Virus record (IMG/VR): IMGVR_UViG_3300045999_000972
Span: 1-50,639 of that record
Origin: a virus
Length of the DNA stretch: 50,639 nt
Reading direction: 5' to 3' (one strand)
The stretch's first letter is position 1, and every line of letters begins with the position of its first letter. A program made the position numbers and the translations under genes. Shown in pieces: positions 5,624 to 13,746 of this stretch. Under the pieces are notes generated by a model, which made no database searches, had not been told where the DNA came from, and saw only the letters and a list, made by a program, of their open reading frames with translations.

Positions 5624-6277
5624 ATGGCAAAAGTTCTATCCTACAGCAACAGTAATCCGAAGATGGGGGCTACGTCTACTCCTGTGAAGGGGTACAAGGA
5701 CGGCGGTATCGTGCGGGAAGGTATAGTCAATGTTAGAGTACCCCCACAAGGTGTTCAAGGTCGTAGTGTTCAGCTTCCACGCCCCGCGACTCCTGCACCT
5801 TCCGCAGCAAAAACAGGTTTAGAGTACGACGCATACGACACCACGATGGAGGAATTTGCGAAAGCTCCTACCGTTGGTTACGGTGAAGCTGCAAAAACTA
5901 CGGCAATGCCTGAGATTGCTAAGCCGACAGATGTGAAGTACTACGGCGAAGAATTTAAAGCTGAAGCTGAAAAGCTCAGCACTGACCGTTGGAACGCATA
6001 CAACCGCCGTATGGCAAATGCTGCGATTCGCACTGGTAACGTGCTTCCCGGTGAAACAAAGTCTGACCCCATCTACACCAAAGTACCTGCACTAACGCAG
6101 AAAGCAGTGCAGATTGCACTACCAAAAGCATCTGAGAAAGCTGCGATACCAAAGCCTTCTCCAACTAGCCTTACAATGGACTCGCTCGTAAAGACCGCGA
6201 CAATGTTGACGCCTAAGAGTACACTGTTGTACGCGAGCGATATGCTCGAATACGCTAAACAACGCAAGAAGAAATAA
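5624..6277 (+). CDS. Hypothetical virion-region protein, 217 aa, with YxxGG motif
   Basis: A low-complexity Ala/Pro/Thr/Lys-rich protein with a tyrosine-rich middle (GLEYDAYDTTMEEF, VKYYGEEF) and a basic C-terminus (EYAKQRKKK). Residues about 22-29 read GYKDGGIV, a form of the YxxGG motif also seen in the proteins at 19231 and 25800. GGAGG precedes the start. No membrane segment, no enzymatic motif. It lies directly before the portal gene. Function unknown. Confidence 0.6.
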   Translation: MAKVLSYSNSNPKMGATSTPVKGYKDGGIVREGIVNVRVPPQGVQGRSVQLPRPATPAPSAAKTGLEYDAYDTTMEEFAKAPTVGYGEAAKTTAMPEIAKPTDVKYYGEEFKAEAEKLSTDRWNAYNRRMANAAIRTGNVLPGETKSDPIYTKVPALTQKAVQIALPKASEKAAIPKPSPTSLTMDSLVKTATMLTPKSTLLYASDMLEYAKQRKKK

Positions 6278-6288
6278 CCGAGGTATCA

Positions 6289-8346
6289 ATGGCTGGCCTA
6301 ACTTTCCTCCGTGTAGTCTCTAACGCTGAACTCGACAAACAAGACGAGGAAGCAGCGGCGCAGGCTTTGCAGGAACGTCAGAACCAACCAATGGTGTTGG
6401 GTCTGTCGCAGCATATTCGTATGTGCTGGGATGTGGCGAAGATTGCCAAGAAGCCTATTGAAGATGAGATGTTGCGTGCGCTACGTCAGCGTAACGGACA
6501 GTATGAGCCTGACAAGTTGCAGCAGATTAAAGCGCAAGGCGGCTCAGAGATTTACATGATGATTACTGAAGTCAAGTGCCGCGCAGCGGAATCTTGGCTA
6601 CGTGACATCTTGCTCGATAGCGGTACTCCACCGTGGGATATTGTGCCCACCCCGATTCCTGATTTGTCTCCCAACGACCGTCGTGAGATTCAAGACATCT
6701 TCGCAAGCGAAGTGTTGACGATGTTGCAAGAGAATCAGAAAGCTCCTACCAAAGAGGAGATGGCACAGATTAAAGAGATGGTCTCGCAAGACTATCGCTT
6801 CAAGATTTTGCAAGACGCACAGAACCGTGCCGACAAAATGAAGTTGAAGATTGAAGACCAGTTTGCCCAAGGTGGTTGGTCTGATTCGTTCAACGACTTC
6901 ATCACTGACCTCGTGACTTTCCCTGCGGCCTTCATCAAAGGCCCGATTGTTCGTCGTCAGCGTACTCTCGGCTGGAAGATGGTTGCAGGTCGTACGACTG
7001 TTGAACCAACTGAGCGTCTCGCTCCTGAGTTTGAGCGTGTTGACCCGTTCCGTATTTATCCTGAGCCGGGCATTACTCGCATTGAAGAAGGTTACTTGTT
7101 CGAGCATCACCCGCTTTCTCGTTCAGACCTGTCAGACCTTATTGGTGTGCCGGGCTATGACGAGGATGCTATTCGTCGTATCTTAGATGAAGGCTCTGGC
7201 CCATCTTGGATTAACGAAGACGTGGAACTCATCAAGAACGAGGAGGAGCGCAAGTTCTACTCGTACATGCGTCCGACCGATGTGTTCGACGCACTTGAGT
7301 TCTGGGGTAAGGTCTCCGGCAAAATGCTTCGTGAGTGGGGTCTGACTGAGGAAGAAGTTCCTGATGAAGCCCAAGAGTATGACGCCAACGTCTGGATGAT
7401 TGGTAACTACGTCATCAAGGCTGTGTTGAACTATGACCCACTGGGTCAGAAGCCTTACTGCAAGACTTCGTTCATCAAGTGCCCCGGCGCTTTCTGGGGT
7501 AAGGGTATCCCTGAAATCATCGAAGACATTCAGAACGTCTGTAACGCAGCGGCTCGTGCTCTCGTGAACAACATGGGTATCGCTTCTGGCCCTCAGGTCG
7601 AAGTGAACCTAGAGCGTATTCCTCCGAACGAGGACATCACACAGATGTCACCTTGGAAGATTTGGCAAGTGACCAACGACCCTGTGGGTTCGAGTGCACC
7701 TGCTGTACGCTTTACACAGCCTGAAGACAATGCCAACACGTTGGTAGCTGTGTACGATAAGTTTGCTCGTCTGGCAGATGACCACTCTGGTATCCCTGCC
7801 TACCTGTACGGCAACACCGATGTGCAAGGCGCAGGCCGCACGTCGTCTGGTCTTTCTATGTTGATGGGTGCTGCTGGTAAAGGCATCCGTCAGGTGGTTG
7901 GTCACATCGACGGTGATGTGATTAAGCCCATTGTCCAACGTCAGTTCGTGTACAACATGCGCTATGACGAGGACGAATCTATCAAGGGCGACGTTCAAGT
8001 CGTGGCCCGTGGCGCAGTTAACTTGGCTGTCAAAGAGACTGTCAACGTGCGCCGCATCGAATTCCTCAACGCAACCGCCAATGAAATCGACATGTCGATT
8101 ATGGGTCGGGATGGCCGCGCCGCGATTCTTCGTGAAGTGGCTAAAGGGTTGCAAATGCCTGTGGACGAACTTATTCCATCTCGGGACAAACTCGCTTATC
8201 AGACCCGCGTAGCAGCGGCTGCGGAGCAAGCTCAAGCACAACAGGCTGCACAGCAGCCCGCTGGAGCAGCACTCCAACCTGATGGAGCACCCAAAGGTGG
8301 AATGGAATCGAATACAGTCATGAATCGTAGTGGAGGTCAGCCGTGA
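6289..8346 (+). CDS. Portal (head-tail connector) protein
   Basis: 685 residues, the size of podovirus-type portals, which form the dodecameric ring at the packaging vertex. It has a long acidic helical N-terminal part, the usual central body (FITDLVTFPAAFIKGPIVRR; DPFRIYPEPGITRIEEGYLF; PYCKTSFIKCPGAFWGKGIP; VCNAAARALVNNMGIASGPQ) and a Gln/Ala-rich C-terminal tail (EQAQAQQAAQQPAGAAL) that may form the barrel or crown. It lies after the terminase unit and before scaffold and capsid, as expected. Confidence 0.88.
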   Translation: MAGLTFLRVVSNAELDKQDEEAAAQALQERQNQPMVLGLSQHIRMCWDVAKIAKKPIEDEMLRALRQRNGQYEPDKLQQIKAQGGSEIYMMITEVKCRAAESWLRDILLDSGTPPWDIVPTPIPDLSPNDRREIQDIFASEVLTMLQENQKAPTKEEMAQIKEMVSQDYRFKILQDAQNRADKMKLKIEDQFAQGGWSDSFNDFITDLVTFPAAFIKGPIVRRQRTLGWKMVAGRTTVEPTERLAPEFERVDPFRIYPEPGITRIEEGYLFEHHPLSRSDLSDLIGVPGYDEDAIRRILDEGSGPSWINEDVELIKNEEERKFYSYMRPTDVFDALEFWGKVSGKMLREWGLTEEEVPDEAQEYDANVWMIGNYVIKAVLNYDPLGQKPYCKTSFIKCPGAFWGKGIPEIIEDIQNVCNAAARALVNNMGIASGPQVEVNLERIPPNEDITQMSPWKIWQVTNDPVGSSAPAVRFTQPEDNANTLVAVYDKFARLADDHSGIPAYLYGNTDVQGAGRTSSGLSMLMGAAGKGIRQVVGHIDGDVIKPIVQRQFVYNMRYDEDESIKGDVQVVARGAVNLAVKETVNVRRIEFLNATANEIDMSIMGRDGRAAILREVAKGLQMPVDELIPSRDKLAYQTRVAAAAEQAQAQQAAQQPAGAALQPDGAPKGGMESNTVMNRSGGQP

Positions 8347-8561
8347 TACGTCCTGACCCATCAGTTGTAAAGGCTCTTTCTATCGCTGTGCGTCAGCATC
8401 CAGAGATTCTGGACTGGTTGAAGGCATGGCGTACGCATGAGCTAGAGCAGCTACCATCTGCGATAAACAACGCGGCATTGATGCAGGGGCGATGCCAAGT
8501 TTTGGGCGAGATTTACAAGCTCGCCAAAGAGTCCCCTGAACTAGCGGCAAAGTCTCAATGA
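8343..8561 (+). CDS. Small hypothetical protein between portal and scaffold, 72 aa
   Basis: Starts at GTG 8343, overlapping the portal stop as GTGA, so it is probably translated by coupling. All-helical in appearance: VVKALSIAVRQHPEILDWLK, HELEQLPSAINNAALMQGRC, EIYKLAKESPEL. Small helical genes at this position recur in phage head operons, and a role in head assembly is plausible. No defined family recognised. Confidence 0.65.
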   Translation: MIRPDPSVVKALSIAVRQHPEILDWLKAWRTHELEQLPSAINNAALMQGRCQVLGEIYKLAKESPELAAKSQ

Positions 8562-8607
8562 TATGACTCGCCGTCTAATCCACGCATACCGATAGGAGCG
8601 TTTCACT

Positions 8608-9657
8608 ATGGCACTTCCAGAGCAAATTCGTAAACAGACCGAGGCAGTTCAAGAACTGTACGCACAACTTAATGGTGATGGAACCAATGGCGAGGGACAA
8701 AATCCTCAAGCCGACGGTGGAACTCCGCCCAAAACAGATGCTGCTAACAGCACTCCGACCGCCGACGCGAACGCTGACACGAACGGTGCTACTCAATCAC
8801 CCGGCGCTGAGCACGCAAGTGGTGAAGAAAAAGGCTCAGAAGAAAATCTCAACCAAAAATACCGTACTCTCCAAGGCATGTACAACGCCGAAGTTCCACG
8901 TCTGCATAGCCAGAACAAAGAACTCTCAGGTCGTTTGCAGCAGATGGAGCAGTTGCTGGCAACCATCTCAGCACAACAGTCTTCCGCACGTAACATGGCG
9001 CAAACGCAAGTTGACCCACTTGTTACCGAGAAAGATGTTGAGGAATATGGAGAATCGCTTGACGTGATGCGTAAAGTGTCGCGTGAGGAGTTAATCCCTG
9101 TTGCTCAGAAACTTGTGCAGATTGAGCGGATGCTTCAGCAGTTGCAGGTTAACGTCGTGCCACAGGTTCACAACCTCGCACAACGTCAGGCTATGACTGT
9201 CGAACAGCAATTCTGGTCGGAATTGGCTACTGCCATCCCTAACTGGAAAGACATCAACGAAGACCCAGAGTTCCAATCATGGCTTCTTGAGTTTGACCCA
9301 ATGTCGGGTATCAGTCGTCAAACCATCCTAGAGGATGCACAGCGCAGCCTCGATGTACGTCGAGTTGGTAGTTTCTTTAAGTCTTGGCTTGAGATTACTG
9401 GACAAGCCAATGTTGCTCAAAACACCCGCCGGAATGTGTCTGCTTCCGAGTTGGAACGCCAAGTTGCCCCCGGTAAAGGGCGCAGCACAGGTAACCCAAC
9501 AGGAACAAACGCCAAGACCTACAGCCCTGATGACATCAAAACCTTCTTCAACGATGTTCGTCAAGGTAAGTACAAAGGGCGCGAAGCAGAGCGTGACCGC
9601 ATTGAACGCGATATTTTCGCTGCACAGCGAGAAAATCGCATAACTGTAAACGCTTGA
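8608..9657 (+). CDS. Scaffolding protein (putative)
   Basis: 349 residues, strongly acidic. A disordered N-terminal half is rich in Gly, Thr, Asn and Asp (about residues 22-75). Long heptad-like helices follow (LHSQNKELSGRLQQMEQLL; LIPVAQKLVQIERMLQQLQV), then a mixed C-terminal part ending in a charged segment (KYKGREAERDRIERDIFAAQ). This layout, immediately before the capsid gene, is typical of scaffolds that guide capsid assembly and then leave. AGGAG precedes the start. No protease motif is seen. Confidence 0.75.
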   Translation: MALPEQIRKQTEAVQELYAQLNGDGTNGEGQNPQADGGTPPKTDAANSTPTADANADTNGATQSPGAEHASGEEKGSEENLNQKYRTLQGMYNAEVPRLHSQNKELSGRLQQMEQLLATISAQQSSARNMAQTQVDPLVTEKDVEEYGESLDVMRKVSREELIPVAQKLVQIERMLQQLQVNVVPQVHNLAQRQAMTVEQQFWSELATAIPNWKDINEDPEFQSWLLEFDPMSGISRQTILEDAQRSLDVRRVGSFFKSWLEITGQANVAQNTRRNVSASELERQVAPGKGRSTGNPTGTNAKTYSPDDIKTFFNDVRQGKYKGREAERDRIERDIFAAQRENRITVNA

Positions 9658-9673
9658 TTAGAGGAGTAATATC

Positions 9674-10582
9674 ATGGGATTTCCCGTAGCTGCTGGTCGT
9701 CCGAATTATTCGGGCAACTTCATTCCAGAGATTTGGTCTGGCAAACTTATTGAGAATTTCTACGACGCCACTGTGCTCGCAGCAATTTCTAACACCAACT
9801 ATGAGGGCGAGATTCGCCGCATGGGTGACACGGTTAACATCCGTACCACTCCTGAAATCTCTATCAAGACTTACGTTAAGGGCCAAACCCTGAGCGTTGA
9901 GAATCCTGATAAGCCAAAGATTCAGTTGGTTATCGACAAAGGCGAGTACTTCGCTTGTATCGAAGACGACGTGGACAAGGTTCAGTCTGACGTGAACATG
10001 ATGGACACTTGGTCTAAAGACGCTTCTGAGCGTATGAAGATTAAGATTGACCAACGCGTTCTGACAGACATTCTTCCAGACATTTCTGCTTTGAACAAAG
10101 GCGCAACTGCTGGTCGTATCACTGGCAACATCGACTTGGGCACAACTGGTACTCCAATTGCTATCACCAAGACTAACGTGCTTGACTACATCGTAGACAT
10201 GGGCACTGTGCTTGACGAAGCTAACTGCCCTGAGGGTGACCGCTTCCTGATTATTCCTGCCAAGATGGCTGGCATGATTAAGAAGTCTGACCTGAAAGAC
10301 GCATCTTTGACTGGCGACAGCGTGTCTGTGTTGCGTAACGGTCGCTTGGGTATGATTGACCGCTTTACTGTGTACATGAGCCACAACTTGTCTGTGACTT
10401 CTGGCAAGTTCAGCATCATTTCTGGTCACAAGATGGGCTTCACTTTTGCCTCTCAAATGACTGAGATGGAGTCTTTGCGTGCTGAGTCTACTTTCGGTAA
10501 CGTCATCCGTGGCTTGCAAGTTTATGGCTACAAAGTGGTGAAACCTGAAGCATTGGCTCAAGGTATCGTTACTTTGGCATAA
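9674..10582 (+). CDS. Major capsid protein, HK97-fold (putative)
   Basis: 302 residues, beginning GFPVAAGRPNYSGNFIPEIW, with the typical early segment 'fipeiWsgkl...fydatvlaai' of podovirus-type coat proteins. A beta-rich E-loop/P-domain-like region follows (VNIRTTPEISIKTYVKGQTL), and a C-terminal part ends in an aromatic/basic stretch (VIRGLQVYGYKVVKPEALAQ). It follows the scaffold gene and is closed by a strong UUCG hairpin. No N-terminal prohead peptide is evident. The coat call is firm by position and appearance; fold class is inference. Confidence 0.85.
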   Translation: MGFPVAAGRPNYSGNFIPEIWSGKLIENFYDATVLAAISNTNYEGEIRRMGDTVNIRTTPEISIKTYVKGQTLSVENPDKPKIQLVIDKGEYFACIEDDVDKVQSDVNMMDTWSKDASERMKIKIDQRVLTDILPDISALNKGATAGRITGNIDLGTTGTPIAITKTNVLDYIVDMGTVLDEANCPEGDRFLIIPAKMAGMIKKSDLKDASLTGDSVSVLRNGRLGMIDRFTVYMSHNLSVTSGKFSIISGHKMGFTFASQMTEMESLRAESTFGNVIRGLQVYGYKVVKPEALAQGIVTLA

Positions 10583-10587
10583 ACCAT

Positions 10588-10605
10588 GAGGGGCTTCGGC
10601 CCCTC
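10588..10605 (+). terminator. UUCG-capped hairpin after the capsid gene
   Basis: GAGGGGC (10588-10594), TTCG, GCCCCTC (10599-10605): a 7-bp GC-rich stem with the very stable C(UUCG)G loop. The T-rich stretch (CTTTTT) comes only 9 nt later, so it may be a weak terminator or an mRNA 3'-end protecting structure. Confidence 0.6.
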
Positions 10606-10631
10606 TATTGCAACTTTTTAGGAGATTTGAA

Positions 10632-11111
10632 ATGGCGACTATTACCGACTCTTTGGGCTTTAACAAAGGCTCTGCTGGATTCCGTGCCGAGGGCTTGAAC
10701 AAAGTTACTCGTATGGAAGTTGTTCTTGACTTTGCTGCGATTGCTGCTGCTCGCGCTGCTGCTGGTGCTGCTGCATTGGCATCTGGCGATGTTATTGAAA
10801 TCATGCCTATCCCAGCTAAGACGCTGGTGATGCGCGTTGGTTACGACGTTACTACTGCCGAAGGTGCTACTGCAACTTTCGACTTGGGTGACGGTTCTGA
10901 CACTGACGGTTATTTGAATGACATCAGCTTGAACAGCGTAGCGTCTGGCGCTATGGCGCTTACTTTGGCTGAAGCTGCACCGAACACGGTTGCTGGCTAC
11001 ACCAATGGTAAGTACTACAGTGCTGCTGACACTATCGACCTCTTGTTGAACTCTGCCAGCGTTGACGCTGCTAAGGTTCGCATCTGGGCTTTGGTACAAG
11101 ACTGCGCATAA
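10632..11111 (+). CDS. Putative capsid decoration/accessory protein, 159 aa
   Basis: The start is ATG 10632 (MATITDSLGFNKGSAGF), with GGAGATTTG upstream; the in-frame TTG at 10608 lies in the hairpin tail and is unlikely. Ala/Thr/Gly-rich and beta-looking: VIEIMPIPAKTLVMRVGYDV, TATFDLGDGSDTDGYLND. It is placed alone between two UUCG hairpins right after the capsid gene, where head decoration or minor head proteins are usual. No membrane or catalytic motif. The decoration role is inference. Confidence 0.6.
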   Translation: MATITDSLGFNKGSAGFRAEGLNKVTRMEVVLDFAAIAAARAAAGAAALASGDVIEIMPIPAKTLVMRVGYDVTTAEGATATFDLGDGSDTDGYLNDISLNSVASGAMALTLAEAAPNTVAGYTNGKYYSAADTIDLLLNSASVDAAKVRIWALVQDCA

Positions 11112-11139
11112 AGAATGGGGGCTTCGGCCCCCTTCTTCT
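11112..11139 (+). terminator. UUCG-capped terminator-like hairpin
   Basis: GGGGGC (11117-11122), TTCG, GCCCCC (11127-11132), followed by TTCTTCT. The flanking AGAA and TTCT can extend the stem. It closes the unit formed by the 159-residue gene. Confidence 0.65.
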
Positions 11140-11150
11140 AGGGGAATATG

Positions 11151-11438
11151 ATGAATCTAAAAGCAAAACAACTGACCGCATCTGGTCTTGTGACTGGTAA
11201 GCGTGCTTTGTTTAAGCAACTAATTGTGTTCCATCCTAACTCTAGCGATACTGCGATTGAGTTTTATGACCGAACAACTGCCCCCACTGGCGGAGAAGTG
11301 CACTATCAGTTTGATGTGTATGGTAAAGGCACAGACAGCATACCGTTTGTAGACCCCGGCATCTTGTTCGATGATGGAATTTACGTTGTGTTTACCGCAG
11401 TCGATACGACTGTAACTGTTATTTACGAGGAGGTGTGA
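11151..11438 (+). CDS. Hypothetical virion-region protein, 95 aa
   Basis: Two ATGs in tandem (11148, 11151); the second is better spaced (6 nt) from AGGGG. The sequence (KRALFKQLIVFHPNSSDTAI, then FYDRTTAPTGGEVHYQFDVY) reads as a compact beta-sandwich, ending FTAVDTTVTVIYEEV. Small beta proteins of this kind after the capsid are often head or neck accessory proteins. Its stop overlaps the next ATG (TGATG). Family not recognised. Confidence 0.65.
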   Translation: MNLKAKQLTASGLVTGKRALFKQLIVFHPNSSDTAIEFYDRTTAPTGGEVHYQFDVYGKGTDSIPFVDPGILFDDGIYVVFTAVDTTVTVIYEEV

Positions 11439-11701
11439 TGGCTACCAAAGACTCTCGACTAGAGCGGGCTGGGGTATCTGGTTACAACCAGCCTAAACGT
11501 ACTCCGGGGCATCCGACTAAAAGCCATGTTGTTGTGGCAAAGTCCGGCACTGAAGTAAAGACAATTCGCTTTGGGCAGCAGGGCGTGAGTGGCGACAAAG
11601 AGGCGACGGCTCGTCAGAAATCATTTAAAGCCCGCCATGCGAAAAACATTGCCAAAGGCAAAATGTCTGCGGCATACTGGGCGGACAAGGTGAAATGGTG
11701 A
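11438..11701 (+). CDS. DUF6321-like small phage protein, 87 aa
   Basis: MATKDSRLERAGVSGYNQPK, then RTPGHPTKSHVVVAK and FGQQGVSGDK, is a pattern I recognise from small phage proteins classed as DUF6321. The C-terminal half is basic and helical (KSFKARHAKNIAKGKM). GAGGAGG lies just upstream, and the ATG overlaps the previous stop by one base. The biochemical role is unknown. The basic character and capsid-region position would fit a DNA-associated or minor head protein, but that is a guess. Confidence 0.7.
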   Translation: MATKDSRLERAGVSGYNQPKRTPGHPTKSHVVVAKSGTEVKTIRFGQQGVSGDKEATARQKSFKARHAKNIAKGKMSAAYWADKVKW

Positions 11702-11850
11702 AAGAAGTTTGGGACAAACCAAGACCTAAAGGACTCGGTAAATCGAAGCCTTTGACGCCAGAGCAGAAAGCGAAGGCGAAAGCGGCGGCTAAGAAAGCGG
11801 GGCGTAAATACCCCAACTTGGTCGATAATATGAGAGCAGCAAAAAAGTAA
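11695..11850 (+). CDS. Small basic protein, 51 aa
   Basis: ATG 11695 reads MVKEVWDKPRPKGLGKSKPL and ends NMRAAKK at TAA 11848-11850. Highly Lys/Ala-rich in the centre (QKAKAKAAAKKAGRKYP), so probably nucleic-acid binding or disordered. It overlaps the end of the DUF6321-like gene by 7 nt, with GGTGAA upstream. AAGGAGAG follows it for the next gene, so spacing is that of a real operon member. Confidence 0.55.
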   Translation: MVKEVWDKPRPKGLGKSKPLTPEQKAKAKAAAKKAGRKYPNLVDNMRAAKK

Positions 11851-11860
11851 GGAGAGTTGC

Positions 11861-12106
11861 ATGGCACGTTACCTGCGAAACAAGAAAGACGGTTTCATTT
11901 ACGATTACACTGAGCTATTGGCTGAAAACCCAATGGTCGAGGAAGTAACTGAAGAAGAAGCCTTCCCTGAGAAGTTCATTCCGAAGAAGCAAACTGGTCG
12001 TAAGACAGGTCTGAAGTTGGAAACTCCTGTGGAAGAAATTCCAGTTGAGCCTCCTGTTGTCAATGCAGAACTTAACGCAGAAGCGTCTAGGGGATTACCC
12101 GAATGA
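11861..12106 (+). CDS. Hypothetical acidic phage protein, 81 aa
   Basis: N-terminus MARYLRNKKDGFIYDYTELL, then Glu/Pro-rich (VEEVTEEEAFPEKF; PVEEIPVEPPVV), probably disordered in its second half. AAGGAGAG precedes the ATG. It overlaps the next gene by ATGA. Lies just before the head-tail adaptor genes; role unknown. Confidence 0.6.
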   Translation: MARYLRNKKDGFIYDYTELLAENPMVEEVTEEEAFPEKFIPKKQTGRKTGLKLETPVEEIPVEPPVVNAELNAEASRGLPE

Positions 12107-12753
12107 TACTCAATGATGTAGTCACAGAGGCCCGCCGCCTTATACAAGACATCAGCGCACCGCAACGCTACAGTGATGCGGTGTTGTTGGGCTTTGCCAA
12201 TCAAACGCTGAAGCGTATGTCTGTATTGCGTCCTGACCTCTTTGCCTATATCGGGGAGATTCCTTGCACGGCTGGGACTGTCATTCAGTCCCCTCCGTCG
12301 GATTCCCTTCGCATCATCGAGATTTTCCAAGTCAAAGACGGTGCGGGTGTAACCGAGGTTGACCGTAATTCGCTTGACCAAACATACCCCGGCTGGATGA
12401 ACGACACCGCTGCTGCGGCTGTTAACTGGATGCGCCATGTGCGCAACCCCAACAAGTTCTTCATCTACCCCAAAGCCCCCGCAGGACAAGTCCTTATCGG
12501 GGAATATGCACAGACCCCTCCCAATTACACTGGTAGTCAGACAGTAGAGTTACTGCCTGATGCGTTCTTCCCCGTTGTGGTTGACGGTACTGTGTTCTTG
12601 GCTGAGTCGGTTGACAACGAGCATGTGAACTCTAACCGTGCCCAGTTGTTCCAGCAGTCCTTTACTCAAGCGTTGGGTGTAAGTGCACAGGCTAGGTCGC
12701 TGACCGACACGGAAGAAGCGGGTCTACCTAATGAACAGGTAATCGCATCATGA
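12103..12753 (+). CDS. Head-tail adaptor protein (DUF6682-like)
   Basis: 216 residues. MILNDVVTEARRLIQDISAP, RYSDAVLLGFANQTLKRM, the central SLRIIEIFQVKD and the FFIYPKAPAGQVLIGEYAQT stretch match the pattern of the phage adaptor family DUF6682. These proteins join the portal to the tail. The C-terminal helical tail (VNSNRAQLFQQSFTQALG) is typical. It begins with an ATGA overlap and ends with another, so it is tightly coupled to both neighbours. Confidence 0.7.
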   Translation: MILNDVVTEARRLIQDISAPQRYSDAVLLGFANQTLKRMSVLRPDLFAYIGEIPCTAGTVIQSPPSDSLRIIEIFQVKDGAGVTEVDRNSLDQTYPGWMNDTAAAAVNWMRHVRNPNKFFIYPKAPAGQVLIGEYAQTPPNYTGSQTVELLPDAFFPVVVDGTVFLAESVDNEHVNSNRAQLFQQSFTQALGVSAQARSLTDTEEAGLPNEQVIAS

Positions 12754-13403
12754 GTACTCGCACATTTCTCTCGTTGGCTACACGCCTTGCGGCAAGTGTG
12801 CCGGGCTGCCCTCAGCCAATCTTAGAGCAACATATTCGTGATTCAGCGATTGAGACTTGCGAGCGTACGCTTGCATGGCGCTACGAGCAGCCTTCCATTC
12901 GCTTGACCCCCGGGGTGTATGAGTACCCCTACAACAACCCGTTGCAGACTGAGGTACACGCTTTTATCACTGCTGCTGTCAATGGCTCACCACTTGAGCC
13001 TCTGACTCTTGAGCAGTTGTATATGAAGTACCCCAACTGGCCTGACCTTGACCCTGACCAACGCTCAGACCCTCGGTTCATTTGCCAGCTTGACCCAGAT
13101 AACTTTGTTCTTGCCCCATTGCCAGACGACACCAAGGCTTATGACCTTAAGATGATTGCGGTTCTCAAGCCTTTACGTACCTCGACTGGTATGGACAAGA
13201 CCATCTTTGATGACCTAGAGAACGTCATCATGCACGGTGCGTTGCAGCATCTTCTTGTCATGCCCAACAAAAACTGGAGTGACCGTGAGTTGGCTACGTA
13301 CCATGCCAAGCAATATCTTTCTAAAATAACTGAGCGCAGAGCAAGAGCGAACATCGGTGCGGCACGAGCCTCGATGTCTGTTCAGATGCGCCCTTTCGCG
13401 TGA
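12750..13403 (+). CDS. Second head-tail adaptor / tail-tubular-like protein, 217 aa
   Basis: Starts MSTRTFLSLATRLAASVPGC with an ATGA overlap to the adaptor before it. The layout is an N-terminal helical bundle, a central beta region (PSIRLTPGVYEYPYN; FVLAPLPDDTKAYDLKMIAV) and C-terminal helices (KNWSDRELATYHAKQYLSKI), the general plan of gatekeeper or tail-tubular A-type proteins of short-tailed phages. The position after the first adaptor supports a neck or short-tail role. Exact family unsure. Confidence 0.6.
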   Translation: MSTRTFLSLATRLAASVPGCPQPILEQHIRDSAIETCERTLAWRYEQPSIRLTPGVYEYPYNNPLQTEVHAFITAAVNGSPLEPLTLEQLYMKYPNWPDLDPDQRSDPRFICQLDPDNFVLAPLPDDTKAYDLKMIAVLKPLRTSTGMDKTIFDDLENVIMHGALQHLLVMPNKNWSDRELATYHAKQYLSKITERRARANIGAARASMSVQMRPFA

Positions 13404-13410
13404 GGACACT

Positions 13411-13746
13411 ATGGCTGCTGATGTCATTCGTTTAGTAAAAGGCGACGAGAGACCAGTCATCGTTCTGACGTTGACCGATGATGTAACTGGTTCGCCTATT
13501 GATTTGTCCCTTGGTACAACTACCGTTGTTGTTAAGTTCCGGGAAGCTGGCACTACGACACTACTGTCTACTATTCCTTGCTCAAAGCTCAGTGGTGGAA
13601 CAACCGGGCAGGTGCAGTTTGACTTTCTAAATGGGGTACTTGACGTAGACCCCGGCATGTATGAGGGTGAGATTACAATTAACTTTAGTGGACAAGTACA
13701 GACTGTGTACGACACTCTGCGGTTCACGGTTAGAGAGAACTTCTAA
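13411..13746 (+). CDS. Small beta-sandwich tail protein (BppU N-terminal-like), 111 aa
   Basis: The start is ATG 13411 (MAADVIRLVKGDERPVIVLT), with GAGG 5 nt upstream. The pattern 'KGDxxPxIxxTLTDDxTGxPIDLSxGTTxVxVKFR' followed by 'FDFxNGxLDxDPGMYEGEIxI' resembles the N-terminal domain of baseplate upper proteins (BppU), an Ig-like fold used to attach receptor-binding proteins. It ends in a TAATG overlap with the repeat-rich fibre gene, supporting a joint role in the tail. Confidence 0.6.
   Translation: MAADVIRLVKGDERPVIVLTLTDDVTGSPIDLSLGTTTVVVKFREAGTTTLLSTIPCSKLSGGTTGQVQFDFLNGVLDVDPGMYEGEITINFSGQVQTVYDTLRFTVRENF

Noticed and set aside
7648-8361. 237-residue minus-strand frame across the portal gene
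   Set aside because: Antisense shadow of the portal coding frame, no ribosome site, no recognisable domain.
9548-10804. 418-residue open frame on the minus strand across the capsid gene
   Set aside because: It lies antisense to the capsid gene. Its His/Val/Ser-rich translation shows no domain, and no ribosome site is seen. It follows from the codon bias of the capsid gene.
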